Part shown: piece after piece, positions 53,461-62,060 of the stretch
Layout of the letters: every line of letters begins with the position of its first letter
Position numbering within the stretch: position 1 is the stretch's first letter
Assembly (NCBI RefSeq): GCF_021117345.1
Contig: NZ_CP088261.1
Location: 2,666,001 to 2,730,000 of the forward strand
Reading direction: 5' to 3'
Length of the DNA stretch: 64,000 bases
Origin: Microbacterium sp. cx-55
GTDB lineage: Bacteria; Actinomycetota; Actinomycetes; Actinomycetales; Microbacteriaceae
Position numbers and translations under genes: made by a program
The notes under the pieces: generated by a model
Seen by the model: the letters and a program-made list of their open reading frames with translations, nothing else
Database searches by the model: none
Told to the model about the DNA's origin: nothing

Positions 53461-53982
53461 TCAGGTGGCCGCCCATACGAGGAAGACGCCGAGCGACCAG
53501 AGGGCGGCGAGCAGAATCGTCCCCGCGATCGGCACCCAGAACGCGCGGCGGCGCACCACGAGCAGCACGATCGCGAAGAAGGCCGTGACCGCGAGCACCA
53601 GCAACGGGGTCGTGAACAGCATCCACACCCCGATGGAGAGGAGGTCGTCGCGGCAGACCCGTCCGCCACTCCCGCAGGCATCCGCGGACGCCGCCATGAC
53701 GAGCCCGAGACTCGAGGCGATCACCGCGGCGACCGCCAGCAGCACGACGAGCACGATCGTCAGCGCGATGTCCCAGCCCCGTCGTCGGCGCGGCGAGCGG
53801 GCGGATGCGGTCCGCGTCGCCGCATCCGTCGCGGTAGGCGGCGCGGCAGGCGGCGGTGCGGCGGTCGGCACCGGCTCGGGCGTCGCGACGGGGTCCTGCG
53901 GCTGCGCGTGCGCGCCGACGCGGAATGCCTCCGTCGGCATCCGGTAGACGCCGGGATCGTCGTCCGGCCGCGTTCCGCTCAC
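53461..53982 (-). CDS. Small membrane protein with Pro/Ala-rich N-terminus
   Basis: A 173-residue protein: a low-complexity Pro/Ala/Thr N-terminus to about residue 65, an Arg patch (SPRRRRGW), then three hydrophobic segments. CGSGGRVCRDD lies between the first two and may form a disulfide. No family recognised. GTG 53982 lies exactly 6 nt after TACGAT on the minus strand, which decides the start over the ATG at residue 15. It is divergent from aspS. Confidence 0.68.
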   Translation of the reverse strand: MSGTRPDDDPGVYRMPTEAFRVGAHAQPQDPVATPEPVPTAAPPPAAPPTATDAATRTASARSPRRRRGWDIALTIVLVVLLAVAAVIASSLGLVMAASADACGSGGRVCRDDLLSIGVWMLFTTPLLVLAVTAFFAIVLLVVRRRAFWVPIAGTILLAALWSLGVFLVWAAT

Positions 53983-54040
53983 GCCGCCATCGTACGGCGC
54001 GGCGGGAGCGCGCGACGCGCCGCACGTAGACTTGCTCCTC

Positions 54041-55384
54041 ATGAGCGAACGCGTCCTCGTCCAGCAGTTGAAGACTCTTCCGGCCGGCCCCGTCACGGTG
54101 TCGGGATGGGTGGAGACCGTGCGGGACCAGAAGAAGGTGCAGTTCGTCATCCTCCGCGATGAGACCGGCGCCGTGCAGTTGGTGAACCCGGCGACGCGCG
54201 AGCTCGCCGAAGACGCCGACTCGGCCGCCGGGGCCGCGCTCGCCCTCACCGAGACGATCTCCGGCCTCGCCTCCGGCACCTTCCTCACCGTCACCGGAGA
54301 ACTCAAGCACGACGAGCGCGTCAAGCTCGGCGGGGTGGAGATCAAGATCGCGGGCCTCGATATCGCGGCCGCGGCGAACCCCGAGACGCCGATCGCCGCC
54401 GACTCCAGCGTCGACAAGCGCATGGACTGGCGTTTCCTCGACCTTCGCCAGCGCCGCAACAACCTCATCTTCCGGGTGCAGACGACGCTGGAGCACGCCA
54501 TGCGCACGTACTGGGTCGAGCGCGACTACATCGAGGTGCACTCGCCCAAGCTCATGGCGTCTCCTTCGGAGTCGAACGCCGAACTGTTCGAGGTGCCCTA
54601 CTTCGAAGACAAGACGGCCTACCTCGCCCAGAGCCCGCAGTTCTTCAAGCAGATGGCGCAGGTCGCCGGCTTCGGCAAGATCTTCGAGATCGCGCCCGCC
54701 TTCCGTGCCGACCCCTCCTTCACGAGCCGGCACGCGACCGAGTTCACCTCGATTGACGCAGAGATCAGCTGGATCGACTCGCACGAAGACGTCGCCCGGA
54801 TGCAGGAGGAACTGCTGCAGTTCTCCATCCAGGCGGTCAAAGACAAGCACGGCGCCGAGATCGAGGAACTGTTCGGCCTCGAGGTGCAGGTTCCGGCGAT
54901 CCCGTTCCCCCGCATCCCGCTCGCCGAGGCACTCGAGATCGTCAAGGAACGCGGCTACGAGGTGCCCCGCACCGACGGCGACCTCGACCCCGAGGGCGAG
55001 CGCCAGATCGCGGCCTACGTCGCCGAGAAGTTCGGACACCAGTTCGTCTTCATCACCGACTACCACCCGGCGATCCGCGCTTTCTACCACATGCGCGACG
55101 AGCAGACCGGGCTCACGAAGAGCTACGACCTGCTCTTCAACGGCGTCGAGATCACGACCGGTGCGCAGCGCGAGCACCGCGTCGATGTGCTGATCGAGCA
55201 GGCGAAGGAGAAGGGTCTCGACCCCGAGCACCTCGACTTCTACCTCGACTTCTTCCGCTTCGGCGCCCCGCCGCACGGCGGATTCGGCATGGGCCTCGCC
55301 CGGGTGCTGATGCTGCTGCTCGGCGAGTCCTCGATCCGCGAGGTCACCTACCTCTTCCGCGGTCCCACGCGCCTCGCGCCCTAA
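54041..55384 (+). CDS. aspS: Archaeal/eukaryotic-type aspartyl-tRNA synthetase, possibly non-discriminating
   Basis: A 447-residue class IIb synthetase. An N-terminal OB fold (VTVSGWVETVRDQKKVQF) is followed by the catalytic core: AYLAQSPQFFKQM, motif 2 FRADPSFTSRHATEFTSID, and motif 3 GGFGMGLARVLMLLL. It lacks the large GAD insertion of the usual roughly 590-residue bacterial AspRS, so it is the short archaeal type. In bacteria this form usually charges both tRNA-Asp and tRNA-Asn, with GatCAB finishing Asn-tRNA. ATG 54041 is chosen as the codon that begins MSERVLVQQ; TAGACT ends 8 nt upstream. Confidence 0.93.
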   Translation: MSERVLVQQLKTLPAGPVTVSGWVETVRDQKKVQFVILRDETGAVQLVNPATRELAEDADSAAGAALALTETISGLASGTFLTVTGELKHDERVKLGGVEIKIAGLDIAAAANPETPIAADSSVDKRMDWRFLDLRQRRNNLIFRVQTTLEHAMRTYWVERDYIEVHSPKLMASPSESNAELFEVPYFEDKTAYLAQSPQFFKQMAQVAGFGKIFEIAPAFRADPSFTSRHATEFTSIDAEISWIDSHEDVARMQEELLQFSIQAVKDKHGAEIEELFGLEVQVPAIPFPRIPLAEALEIVKERGYEVPRTDGDLDPEGERQIAAYVAEKFGHQFVFITDYHPAIRAFYHMRDEQTGLTKSYDLLFNGVEITTGAQREHRVDVLIEQAKEKGLDPEHLDFYLDFFRFGAPPHGGFGMGLARVLMLLLGESSIREVTYLFRGPTRLAP

Positions 55385-55475
55385 CCCGCCCTGCGCCGGG
55401 CCCCGCCCGCGCTCCTCGACGGCCGTCGCCCCGCCCGGGCGGCGGCCGTCGTCGTTCCCGCCCCCTCCCTTCCCG

Positions 55476-55536
55476 GTTCACTTGCCTCATCTACACGCTT
55501 TCGCCGCCTCGAAGCGTGCATATGAGGCAAGTGAAC
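55476..55536. repeat. Nested inverted repeat (element E)
   Basis: GTTCACTTGCCTCAT (55476-55490) is perfectly repeated inverted at 55522-55536. An inner pair, ACGCTT (55495-55500) and AAGCGT (55512-55517), continues the stem. It lies 92 bp beyond aspS and 126 bp before the next gene, both on the plus strand, so it could end aspS transcripts. No U-tract is present. Confidence 0.78.
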
Positions 55537-55661
55537 TGTTCAGTGGGCGTTCACCCGTCGCCGCCGCGCGGTTCACCCGACCGAATTAGCGTCCCCCTCG
55601 TCCCGATGCAACCGACGCACCCGTACGTCCGGATGCATCGACTCACCCGAGAGGAACGCAC

Positions 55662-56801
55662 ATGTCCATCGTTTCCCGCCGTCGCAGCCGCACCGCTGCC
55701 GGCATCGCCTTCGTCGCCGCCGCGACCGTCGCCCTGGCCGGTTGCGCCGGTTCGTCCGACGCCGCCTCCAGCGACGACAGCACCGCAGCAGCGTCCGCCA
55801 CCAGCGTCGCCGACTTCGGCACGTTCGCCGACCTCGAGGCCGCAGCCAAGGCCGAAGGCGCGCTGAACGTCATCGCCCTCCCGCGCGACTGGGCCAACTA
55901 CGGCGCCGTGCTCGACGCCTTCGCCGCCAAGTACCCCGAGATCAGCATCGAGGAGCAGACCCCCGACGCGTCCTCGGCCGAAGAGATCGACGCCGCCAAG
56001 ACGAATGACGGCCTCGACACCGCCCCCGACGTGTTCGACCTCGGCCTGACGGTCGCTCTGCAGAGCACCGACATGTTCGCGCCCTACAAGGTCGAGAACT
56101 GGGACGACATCCCCGAGGCGCTGAAGGAGCCCACCGGCTTGTTCGTGGGCGACTACGGCGGGTACATGTCGGTCGGGTACGACTCGTCGAAGTTCGACGC
56201 GCCCACTTCGCTCGCCGACCTGCTCGGCGACGCGTACCGCGGTTCGGTCGCCATCAACGGCGACCCGACCCAGGCCGGCGCGGCGTTCGCCGCAGTGGGC
56301 CTCGCCACCGTCCAGAGCGACGGCACGCTCGACGACTTCCAGCCCGGCATCGACTTCTTCTCCGAGCTCAACAAGGCCGGCAACATGCTGAAGGTCGACG
56401 TCACCTCGGGCACCGTCGCGAGCGGCGAGACCCCCGTCGTCTTCGACTGGGACTACCTGAACGCGGCTCACGCCGAGTCGAACCCGAACTGGAAGGTCGT
56501 CGTCTTCCCGGGTACGGGCTACGCCGGCTACTACAACCAGGCCATCAACAAGAACGCCCCGCACCCGGCGGCCGCTCGCCTGTGGCAGGAGTTCCTCTAC
56601 AGCGACGAGGCGCAGAACCTGTGGCTCGCCGGTGGCGCGCGCCCCGCGCGCATGGAGGCCATGCAGACCGCGGGCACTCTCGACGAGGACCTCGCCAGCA
56701 AGCTGCCGGCCGCGCCCGACGACACCGTCGTGCCGACCGAGGAGCAGAGCACCCAGGCCGGCACGCTCCTCGGCGAGAAGTGGGCCGCGGCGGTCTCGTG
56801 A
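55662..56801 (+). CDS. ABC transporter substrate-binding lipoprotein (iron/polyamine/phosphonate-type)
   Basis: A 379-residue protein. Lipoprotein signal peptide with lipobox ALAGC, Cys28, followed by a Ser/Asp/Thr-rich linker. The mature protein has the type II binding fold seen in ferric, putrescine and aminoethylphosphonate binding proteins (LPRDWANYGAVLDAFAAKYPEI, DVFDLGL, VFDWDYLNAAH). Ligand not determined; no pair of adjacent tyrosines typical of ferric binding was identified. GAGAGGAA precedes the ATG by 6 nt. It overlaps the first permease by 4 nt, and all four genes of this importer are coupled. Confidence 0.86.
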   Translation: MSIVSRRRSRTAAGIAFVAAATVALAGCAGSSDAASSDDSTAAASATSVADFGTFADLEAAAKAEGALNVIALPRDWANYGAVLDAFAAKYPEISIEEQTPDASSAEEIDAAKTNDGLDTAPDVFDLGLTVALQSTDMFAPYKVENWDDIPEALKEPTGLFVGDYGGYMSVGYDSSKFDAPTSLADLLGDAYRGSVAINGDPTQAGAAFAAVGLATVQSDGTLDDFQPGIDFFSELNKAGNMLKVDVTSGTVASGETPVVFDWDYLNAAHAESNPNWKVVVFPGTGYAGYYNQAINKNAPHPAAARLWQEFLYSDEAQNLWLAGGARPARMEAMQTAGTLDEDLASKLPAAPDDTVVPTEEQSTQAGTLLGEKWAAAVS

Positions 56802-57745
56802 CCTTCTCTCCTGCTGTTCTCACCGGGCCCGAAGGGGCCCACGTGAACGCCCCCGCCGCGCCGGAGCACTCTGCTCCGGCGCGGCGGGGCGCGCGCGGCC
56901 GGAGCTGGCTGGCCGCCCTCGGACTCGTACCGTTCGCGGCCTACCTGCTGCTGTTCTTGCTGCTGCCGACCGTCCTGGCCGTGGCATCGGGACTGTTCGA
57001 TGCCGACGGTACCTTCACGCTCGACAACATCGCGGCCCTCGGCGATCCCGTGATCCTCACGACCTTCGCCAACTCCACGTGGTTGTCGCTGCTCACCGCG
57101 GCCGTCGGCGCGGTCGTCGGCGCCCTGGTCTGCTGGGCCCTGCTGGGACTCCCCGAGACCGGCGCCATCCGCACCCTCGTCGATGCCGCCGCGGGCGTGC
57201 TGGCGCAGTTCGGCGGCGTGATGCTCGCATTCGCCTGGATCGCGACGATCGGCATCCAGGGAATCGTGACGCAGGCGCTCCTGAACACCTTCGGGATCGA
57301 TCTGTTCGCGGATGGCGCCTGGATCTACGCGCTGCCGGGCCTGATCCTGCCCTACATCTACTTTCAGATCCCGCTCATGGTCATCACCTTCATGCCCGCC
57401 ATGACGGCGCTCAAGCCCCAGTGGGCCGAGGCGAATCTCACGCTCGGCGGCACCCGCGGCGGCTTCTGGCGCCACGTCGGCATGCCGGTGCTCGCCCCCT
57501 CGTTCCTCGCGAGCCTGCTGCTGCTGTTCGCGAACGCCTTCTCGTCCTACGCGACCGCCGCGGCGTTGGCCAGCCAGGGTTCGCAGATCGTGCCCCTGCA
57601 GATCCGCACCGCCCTCACGAGCGAAACCGTCCTCGGCCGCGAGAACCTCGCCGGCGCACTCGCCCTCGGCATGATCGTCGTGGTCGCCGTCGTCATGTGG
57701 CTGTACTCGCTCGTGCAGCGCCGAGCCGCGAGGTGGCAGTCATGA
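56798..57745 (+). CDS. ABC importer permease 1
   Basis: A 315-residue permease with six helices. Signatures are the EAA-type loop EANLTLGGTRGGFWRHVGMPVLAPS and a Pro/Ala-rich N-terminus. GTG 56798 overlaps the binding-protein stop (GTGA); a later GTG at 56843 is also possible. It is the first of two permeases for this importer, and its substrate follows that of the binding protein. Confidence 0.87.
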   Translation: MTFSPAVLTGPEGAHVNAPAAPEHSAPARRGARGRSWLAALGLVPFAAYLLLFLLLPTVLAVASGLFDADGTFTLDNIAALGDPVILTTFANSTWLSLLTAAVGAVVGALVCWALLGLPETGAIRTLVDAAAGVLAQFGGVMLAFAWIATIGIQGIVTQALLNTFGIDLFADGAWIYALPGLILPYIYFQIPLMVITFMPAMTALKPQWAEANLTLGGTRGGFWRHVGMPVLAPSFLASLLLLFANAFSSYATAAALASQGSQIVPLQIRTALTSETVLGRENLAGALALGMIVVVAVVMWLYSLVQRRAARWQS

Positions 57746-58536
57746 ACACCATCGCCCCGCGCGCTCTCACCCGGTGGATCATCGGCATCCTGGTCGGGGT
57801 CTTCTTCGCCCTGCCGCTGCTCGCGACGTTCCTGTTCACCCTCCGCGACGGCGACGGCTACTCGTTCGCGAACTGGACGGGTCTCTTCTCTGCCGAGAAC
57901 GCGTCACTGCTCAAGCCGGTCTGGGCTGCGCTCGGCAATTCGCTGACCCTCGCCGTCGTCACGGTGCTGATCGTGCTGTTCCTGATGACCCCGACGATGA
58001 TCCTCGTGTCCCTGCGGTTTCCGCGGATGCGTCGCATCTTCGAGTTCGTCGCGCTCCTGCCCATCTCGATCCCGGCGATCGTGCTCGTCGTCGGGCTCGC
58101 GCCGATCTACCAGCAGATCGGTCGCACGCTCGGCACGGGCGCATGGACGCTCGCGTTCGCCTACGGCGTGCTCGTGCTGCCCTTCGCCTACCGGTCGATC
58201 CAGGCGTCGATCGACGCGATCGACATGAAGACCCTGTCGGAGGCCGCGCGCACCCTCGGCGCGGGCTGGATCAGCGTCGTGCTCCGCGTCATCGCACCGA
58301 ACCTGCGCCAGGGCCTGCTCTCGGCATCCCTCATCTCCGTCGCGGTCGTGCTCGGAGAGTTCACGATCGCGTCGCTGCTGAACCGCCAGGTACTGCAGAC
58401 CGCGCTTCTCGTCGTCAACAAGGTCGACCCCTACTCGGCGGCGATCTTCACCCTGCTGGCACTCGTCTTCGCGTTCGTGCTGCTGCTCGTGATCGGTCGC
58501 GCCGGACGCGTCGGATCCGGAAAGGCCTCCTCATGA
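57742..58536 (+). CDS. ABC importer permease 2
   Basis: A 264-residue permease. It has six helices and the EAA loop EAARTLGAGWISVVLRVIAPNLRQG. ATG 57742 overlaps the stop of permease 1 in an ATGA junction, and its own stop overlaps the ATPase start the same way. It pairs with permease 1 to form the membrane channel of the importer. Confidence 0.89.
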   Translation: MNTIAPRALTRWIIGILVGVFFALPLLATFLFTLRDGDGYSFANWTGLFSAENASLLKPVWAALGNSLTLAVVTVLIVLFLMTPTMILVSLRFPRMRRIFEFVALLPISIPAIVLVVGLAPIYQQIGRTLGTGAWTLAFAYGVLVLPFAYRSIQASIDAIDMKTLSEAARTLGAGWISVVLRVIAPNLRQGLLSASLISVAVVLGEFTIASLLNRQVLQTALLVVNKVDPYSAAIFTLLALVFAFVLLLVIGRAGRVGSGKASS

Positions 58537-59639
58537 CCACCGCCGACTCTCCCCTGCGGAACCTGCCGCAGACCTCCGACAACATGCTGCTCGCCGAAGC
58601 CGGCGAGGGCACCCGCGTCGAGTTCCGCGGCGTCGAGAAGGACTACGGTACGACCCGGGTGCTCCACGGCGTCGACCTCGACGTGGCGCCCGGTGAGTTC
58701 GTGTCGCTGCTCGGCCCGTCCGGATGCGGCAAGACCACCGCCCTCCGGGTGCTGGCCGGCCTGGAACGAGCGACCGGCGGCAGCGTGCTGCTCGGCGGCA
58801 AGGACGTGTCGGGAGTCCCCACGAACAAGCGCGACATCGGCATGGTGTTCCAGTCGTACTCGCTCTTTCCGCATCTGAAGGTCGCCGACAACACCGCGTT
58901 CGGTCTGCGCCGCCGCGGGGTCGGGCGGACGGATGCGGTGCGCCGCGCCGGCGACGCCCTCGACCTCGTCGGCCTCAGCCACCTCGCCGACCGCTACCCG
59001 CACCAGCTCTCCGGCGGGCAGCAGCAGCGCGTCGCGCTCGCCCGAGCGCTCGTCACCGAACCCCGGGTGCTGCTGCTGGACGAACCCCTGTCGGCCCTGG
59101 ATGCGAAGGTCCGCGTGCAGCTGCGCGATGAGATCCGCCGCATCCAGCTGCGCCTGGGCATCACGACCGTGTTCGTCACGCACGACCAGGAGGAGGCGCT
59201 GGCCGTCTCCGACCGGATCGCGGTGATGAACGCCGGCCGCATCGAGCAGATCGGCACCCCGGAAGACCTGTACCTGCGCCCCGCGACGGCCAATGTGGCA
59301 GCCTTCGTGGGCGTTTCGAGCCTCGTGCGGGGCGTCGTGCGCGGCGGGATCGTGTCGGTGTGGGGCCAGGACCTGCCGCTGCAGAGCCCGGCGGACGACG
59401 GTGATGTGCAGGTGTTCCTGCGGCCCGAGAACGTGCGCCTGCGGAGCGCCACCGACCCGGGCGTGGACGCGGTCGTGCAGGAGAGCACCTTCCTCGGCAG
59501 CTTCCGCCGCTCGGTGGTGCGCACGGCCGACGGTGCGCTCGTGAACGTGCAGCACGCGGCATCCGACCGCGTCGAGTACGGGGATGCGGTGCGCGTCGCG
59601 CTCGATCCCACCCCTGTCACCACGCGCCCCCTTCCCTGA
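58533..59639 (+). CDS. ABC importer ATPase (CysA/PotA-type with TOBE domain)
   Basis: A 368-residue ATPase. Walker A GPSGCGKTTALRVLAG, Q-loop MVFQSYSLFPHLKV, signature LSGGQQQRVALARAL, Walker B VLLLDEPLSALD, switch FVTHDQEEAL. The C-terminal TOBE-type region begins near VQVFLRPENVRL. It has an unusual leader of about 30 residues before the first strand. Complete and apparently active, unlike the ABC-like domain of the MMPL protein at 35144. ATG 58533 overlaps the permease stop. Confidence 0.95.
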   Translation: MTTADSPLRNLPQTSDNMLLAEAGEGTRVEFRGVEKDYGTTRVLHGVDLDVAPGEFVSLLGPSGCGKTTALRVLAGLERATGGSVLLGGKDVSGVPTNKRDIGMVFQSYSLFPHLKVADNTAFGLRRRGVGRTDAVRRAGDALDLVGLSHLADRYPHQLSGGQQQRVALARALVTEPRVLLLDEPLSALDAKVRVQLRDEIRRIQLRLGITTVFVTHDQEEALAVSDRIAVMNAGRIEQIGTPEDLYLRPATANVAAFVGVSSLVRGVVRGGIVSVWGQDLPLQSPADDGDVQVFLRPENVRLRSATDPGVDAVVQESTFLGSFRRSVVRTADGALVNVQHAASDRVEYGDAVRVALDPTPVTTRPLP

Positions 59640-59658
59640 TCCCGATCCGGGATCGCCC

Positions 59659-59742
59659 GTCACGGGATTCGGAGATGCGACCGGATGCGGAGCATCGGGG
59701 GTATTCCGCTCCGAATCCCGTGACATCTCCGAATCCTGTGAC
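59659..59742. repeat. Inverted repeat with two right arms (element F)
   Basis: GTCACGGGATTCGGAGATG (59659-59677) pairs with 59724-59742 with one G-T mismatch. A second right arm, CTCCGAATCCCGTGAC (59709-59724), is a perfect complement of 16 of the same bases. So one left arm can choose between two right arms that abut at 59724. It lies 20 nt after the importer ATPase stop and before mscS. Confidence 0.8.
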
Positions 59743-59810
59743 CCCCACACCCGCACAGACGCCTGCGCCCACTCCCCCGACCGCGCGCGGAGGCGGCTCG
59801 GAGGTCGGGT

Positions 59811-61067
59811 GTGAGAGCGTGGAACGCGTCCGACCCGAGGAGGCTCATGCTCGACCCCTGGCTGCAATTCGCCCTCACCCTGGCCATCGCGCTCGTCGCG
59901 GCGATCGCCGTGACCGTGATCGTGTCGACCGCGACCCGGCTGGCCTCCCGCCGCCGTTCGTGGCCGGCGGGACTCATCCGGCGCGCCCGTCGCCCGTTCC
60001 GCGGTCTGCTGCTGACCCTGGCGGTCTGGGTCGCGCTGGGACTCGCGTTCCCCGACCGGGACTGGATGCCGGTTCTCGACCAGCTCTTCACGATCCTCGT
60101 GATCGCGGCGGCCGCCTGGCTTCTCGCGGCGCTCGTGACCTTCGGGACCGACGTGACGCTCGGCCGCTACCGCATCGACGTTCCCGACAACCGTGTCGCC
60201 CGCCGCATCCGCACCCAGACCCTCATCGTGCGCCGTCTCGCGATCGCGCTCATCGTCGTCGTCGCGATCGGCGCCGCGCTGCTGACGTTCCCCGCGGTCC
60301 AGGCGTTCGGCGCGAGCGTGCTCGCCTCCGCCGGTATCGTCTCGATCATCGCCGGTCTCGCCGCGCAGTCCGTGCTGGCGAACATCTTCGCGGGGCTCCA
60401 GATCGCGTTCAGCGATGCCCTGCGCGTCGATGATGTCGTGGTCGTGGAGGGCGAGTGGGGCCGGGTCGGCGAGATCACCCTGAGCTACGTCGTGCTCGAC
60501 CTGTGGGATGACCGCCGCCTCGTGCTGCCGTGCACCTACTTCACCACCACGCCCTTCCAGAACTGGACCCGTCAGGGCTCCGAACTGCTCGGCTCGGTGG
60601 AACTCGACCTCGACTGGCGCGTCTCGCCGACCCGGATGCGGGCGCACCTCGACGAGGTGCTGACCCAGACCGACCTTTGGGACGGCCGGGCGAGCGTGCT
60701 CCAGGTGACCGAAGCCACGGGCGGACTCGTGCGCGTGCGGATCCTCGTGACGGCGCAGGACTCCCCGACGCTCTTCGACCTGCGCTGCGTCGTCCGCGAG
60801 GCGATGGTGACGTGGGTGCAGAGCACGATGCCGGCGGCGCTGCCTGTGCAGCGCGTGATGATGACGCAGCCCGAGCCGGAGCCGCTCGTCGAGCCCGACC
60901 ACGCTCCTGGAGAGGGCCTGTTCACGGGGAGCGCCGAGGCGGAAGCGCGCGCGAGCACGTTCACGCAGGCGATTCCGATCATCGTGCCGGCGGATGCGGA
61001 CGCATCCGCGCGGGCTCAGAGTTCGAAGTCGACGGCGACGCGGTCGGAGACGACCGATCGCACGTAG
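59811..61067 (+). CDS. MscS-family mechanosensitive channel
   Basis: A 418-residue membrane protein with four to five helices. The pore helix region is ASAGIVSIIAGLAAQSVLANIFAGLQIAFSD, with Gly/Ala packing typical of MscS TM3, followed by the beta domain (DDVVVVEGEWGRVGEITL). The C-terminus is Pro/Glu-rich and low-complexity. GTG 59811 is preferred, with GGAGG 6 nt upstream; ATG 59847 has only 3 nt to GGAGG. The last 52 nt overlap the 3' end of the convergent Dabb gene. Confidence 0.9.
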   Translation: MRAWNASDPRRLMLDPWLQFALTLAIALVAAIAVTVIVSTATRLASRRRSWPAGLIRRARRPFRGLLLTLAVWVALGLAFPDRDWMPVLDQLFTILVIAAAAWLLAALVTFGTDVTLGRYRIDVPDNRVARRIRTQTLIVRRLAIALIVVVAIGAALLTFPAVQAFGASVLASAGIVSIIAGLAAQSVLANIFAGLQIAFSDALRVDDVVVVEGEWGRVGEITLSYVVLDLWDDRRLVLPCTYFTTTPFQNWTRQGSELLGSVELDLDWRVSPTRMRAHLDEVLTQTDLWDGRASVLQVTEATGGLVRVRILVTAQDSPTLFDLRCVVREAMVTWVQSTMPAALPVQRVMMTQPEPEPLVEPDHAPGEGLFTGSAEAEARASTFTQAIPIIVPADADASARAQSSKSTATRSETTDRT

Positions 61068-61315
61068 GTGACGACGTCCTGGTGCGCGGGGTGCACGGCG
61101 TAGCCCTCGAGCGCCTCGACGTCGGTGAAGTCCGCGACGATGGCGAGATCCCAGTTAGCGCCGCCGATGACGTCGGCGCCGACCGTGATGTCGACGATGC
61201 CGGGCACAACGTCGCGCAGGGCCAGCAGTTCGCGGCGGATGCGGCCCGACTGCTCCGCCCGCTCGGCGGCGTCATCGGATGCGAGCTTCCACGCCACGAT
61301 GTGTCGGATCGTCAT
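61016..61315 (-). CDS. Dabb (stress-responsive A/B barrel) family protein
   Basis: A 99-residue alpha-beta barrel protein: MTIRHIVAWKL, GIVDITVGADV, NWDLAIVADF, and LEGYAVHPAHQDVVTYVRSV. Dabb proteins form dimers and have various or unknown roles. ATG 61315 overlaps the glutaredoxin-like gene stop in an ATGA junction, so they are co-translated. Its 3' end overlaps mscS on the opposite strand by 52 nt. Confidence 0.88.
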   Translation of the reverse strand: MTIRHIVAWKLASDDAAERAEQSGRIRRELLALRDVVPGIVDITVGADVIGGANWDLAIVADFTDVEALEGYAVHPAHQDVVTYVRSVVSDRVAVDFEL

Positions 61316-61599
61316 CGGATCGCTCCTTCGGTGCGAGACCGGGTGGCCGTGAGCACCGCGTCGCGGAGACGCTCGGGCGCGACCCGCCAGTGCGCGTGCA
61401 GGGTGCCGTCGATCAGCAGCACGGGGATCTTGTCGGACCACCGTTCGAAGAGCGCGGGTTCTTCGAGGATCGACTGCTCGATCACCTCGACGCGATCCGC
61501 GGCGTCCTCCGGAATGTCGGCGAGGACGTGTTCGAGCACCCCGCGGGCGACGTCGCAGAGGTGGCAGCCGTCTTTACCGATGAGCGTGATCGTGGTCAC
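61312..61599 (-). CDS. Glutaredoxin-like (DUF836) protein
   Basis: A 95-residue thioredoxin-fold protein beginning ITLIGKDGCHLC with the CxxC pair at Cys12 and Cys15. Then comes KIPVLLIDG, the cis-Pro loop. DUF836 proteins are predicted thiol oxidoreductases of unknown target. GTG 61599 lies 6 nt after TAGGAT. It forms a coupled unit with the Dabb gene. Confidence 0.88.
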   Translation of the reverse strand: MTTITLIGKDGCHLCDVARGVLEHVLADIPEDAADRVEVIEQSILEEPALFERWSDKIPVLLIDGTLHAHWRVAPERLRDAVLTATRSRTEGAIR

Positions 61600-61681
61600 G
61601 TCACCATCCTAGGCGGCGGCACGAGGGCACGGCGGCACGGCCGAGCCACGGCACGCCACGCCACGGCCGTGAACGCGCCGC

Positions 61682-61975
61682 TCAGCTCTCGACGGGGAAT
61701 CCCGCGGCGACCCACTCGCCGGTTCCGCCGTCGACGTTCGTCGCGTCGTACCCGCGGGCCTCGAGGGCCTGCACGACCCGCGCCGAGCGCCCGCCGACCT
61801 GGCAGATCACATCGAACGGCCCGTCCGGCAGGTCGTCGAGGTGCTCGTTGATCGTTGACATCGGGAGGTTGACGGCGCCGGGCACGTGGCCTGCGGCGTA
61901 CTCGTCGACTTCGCGGACGTCGATGAGGGGGACATCCTGCCGGTCACGCAGCTGCTGCACGGAGATCGAGTTCAC
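61682..61975 (-). CDS. Rhodanese-like domain protein
   Basis: A 97-residue single-domain rhodanese: LIDVREVDEYAAGHVPGAVNLP, then the active-site loop CQVGGRS with Cys58. It probably carries persulfide sulfur or acts in thiol redox. GTG 61975 follows TAGCCT by exactly 6 nt. It lies 82 nt upstream of the glutaredoxin-like gene on the same strand, making a small thiol-chemistry neighbourhood. Confidence 0.9.
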   Translation of the reverse strand: MNSISVQQLRDRQDVPLIDVREVDEYAAGHVPGAVNLPMSTINEHLDDLPDGPFDVICQVGGRSARVVQALEARGYDATNVDGGTGEWVAAGFPVES

Positions 61976-62060
61976 GCCCCCAGGCTAGCCGCAGACGCGG
62001 CGTGCCGGCACAACACGAAGCGCCCGTCCGGTGGACAGGCGCTCGGTGTCGGTGCCGCGA

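Noticed and set aside
53441..55276. Minus-strand 611-codon frame opposite aspS
   Set aside because: The sequence is Val/Gly/Asp-biased without motifs, while aspS on the plus strand has all class II motifs.
55551..56564. Minus-strand 337-codon frame opposite the binding-protein gene
   Set aside because: The plus strand has a lipobox, binding-protein fold and operon-style overlaps. The minus frame is Gly/Val/Glu-rich and unmatched.
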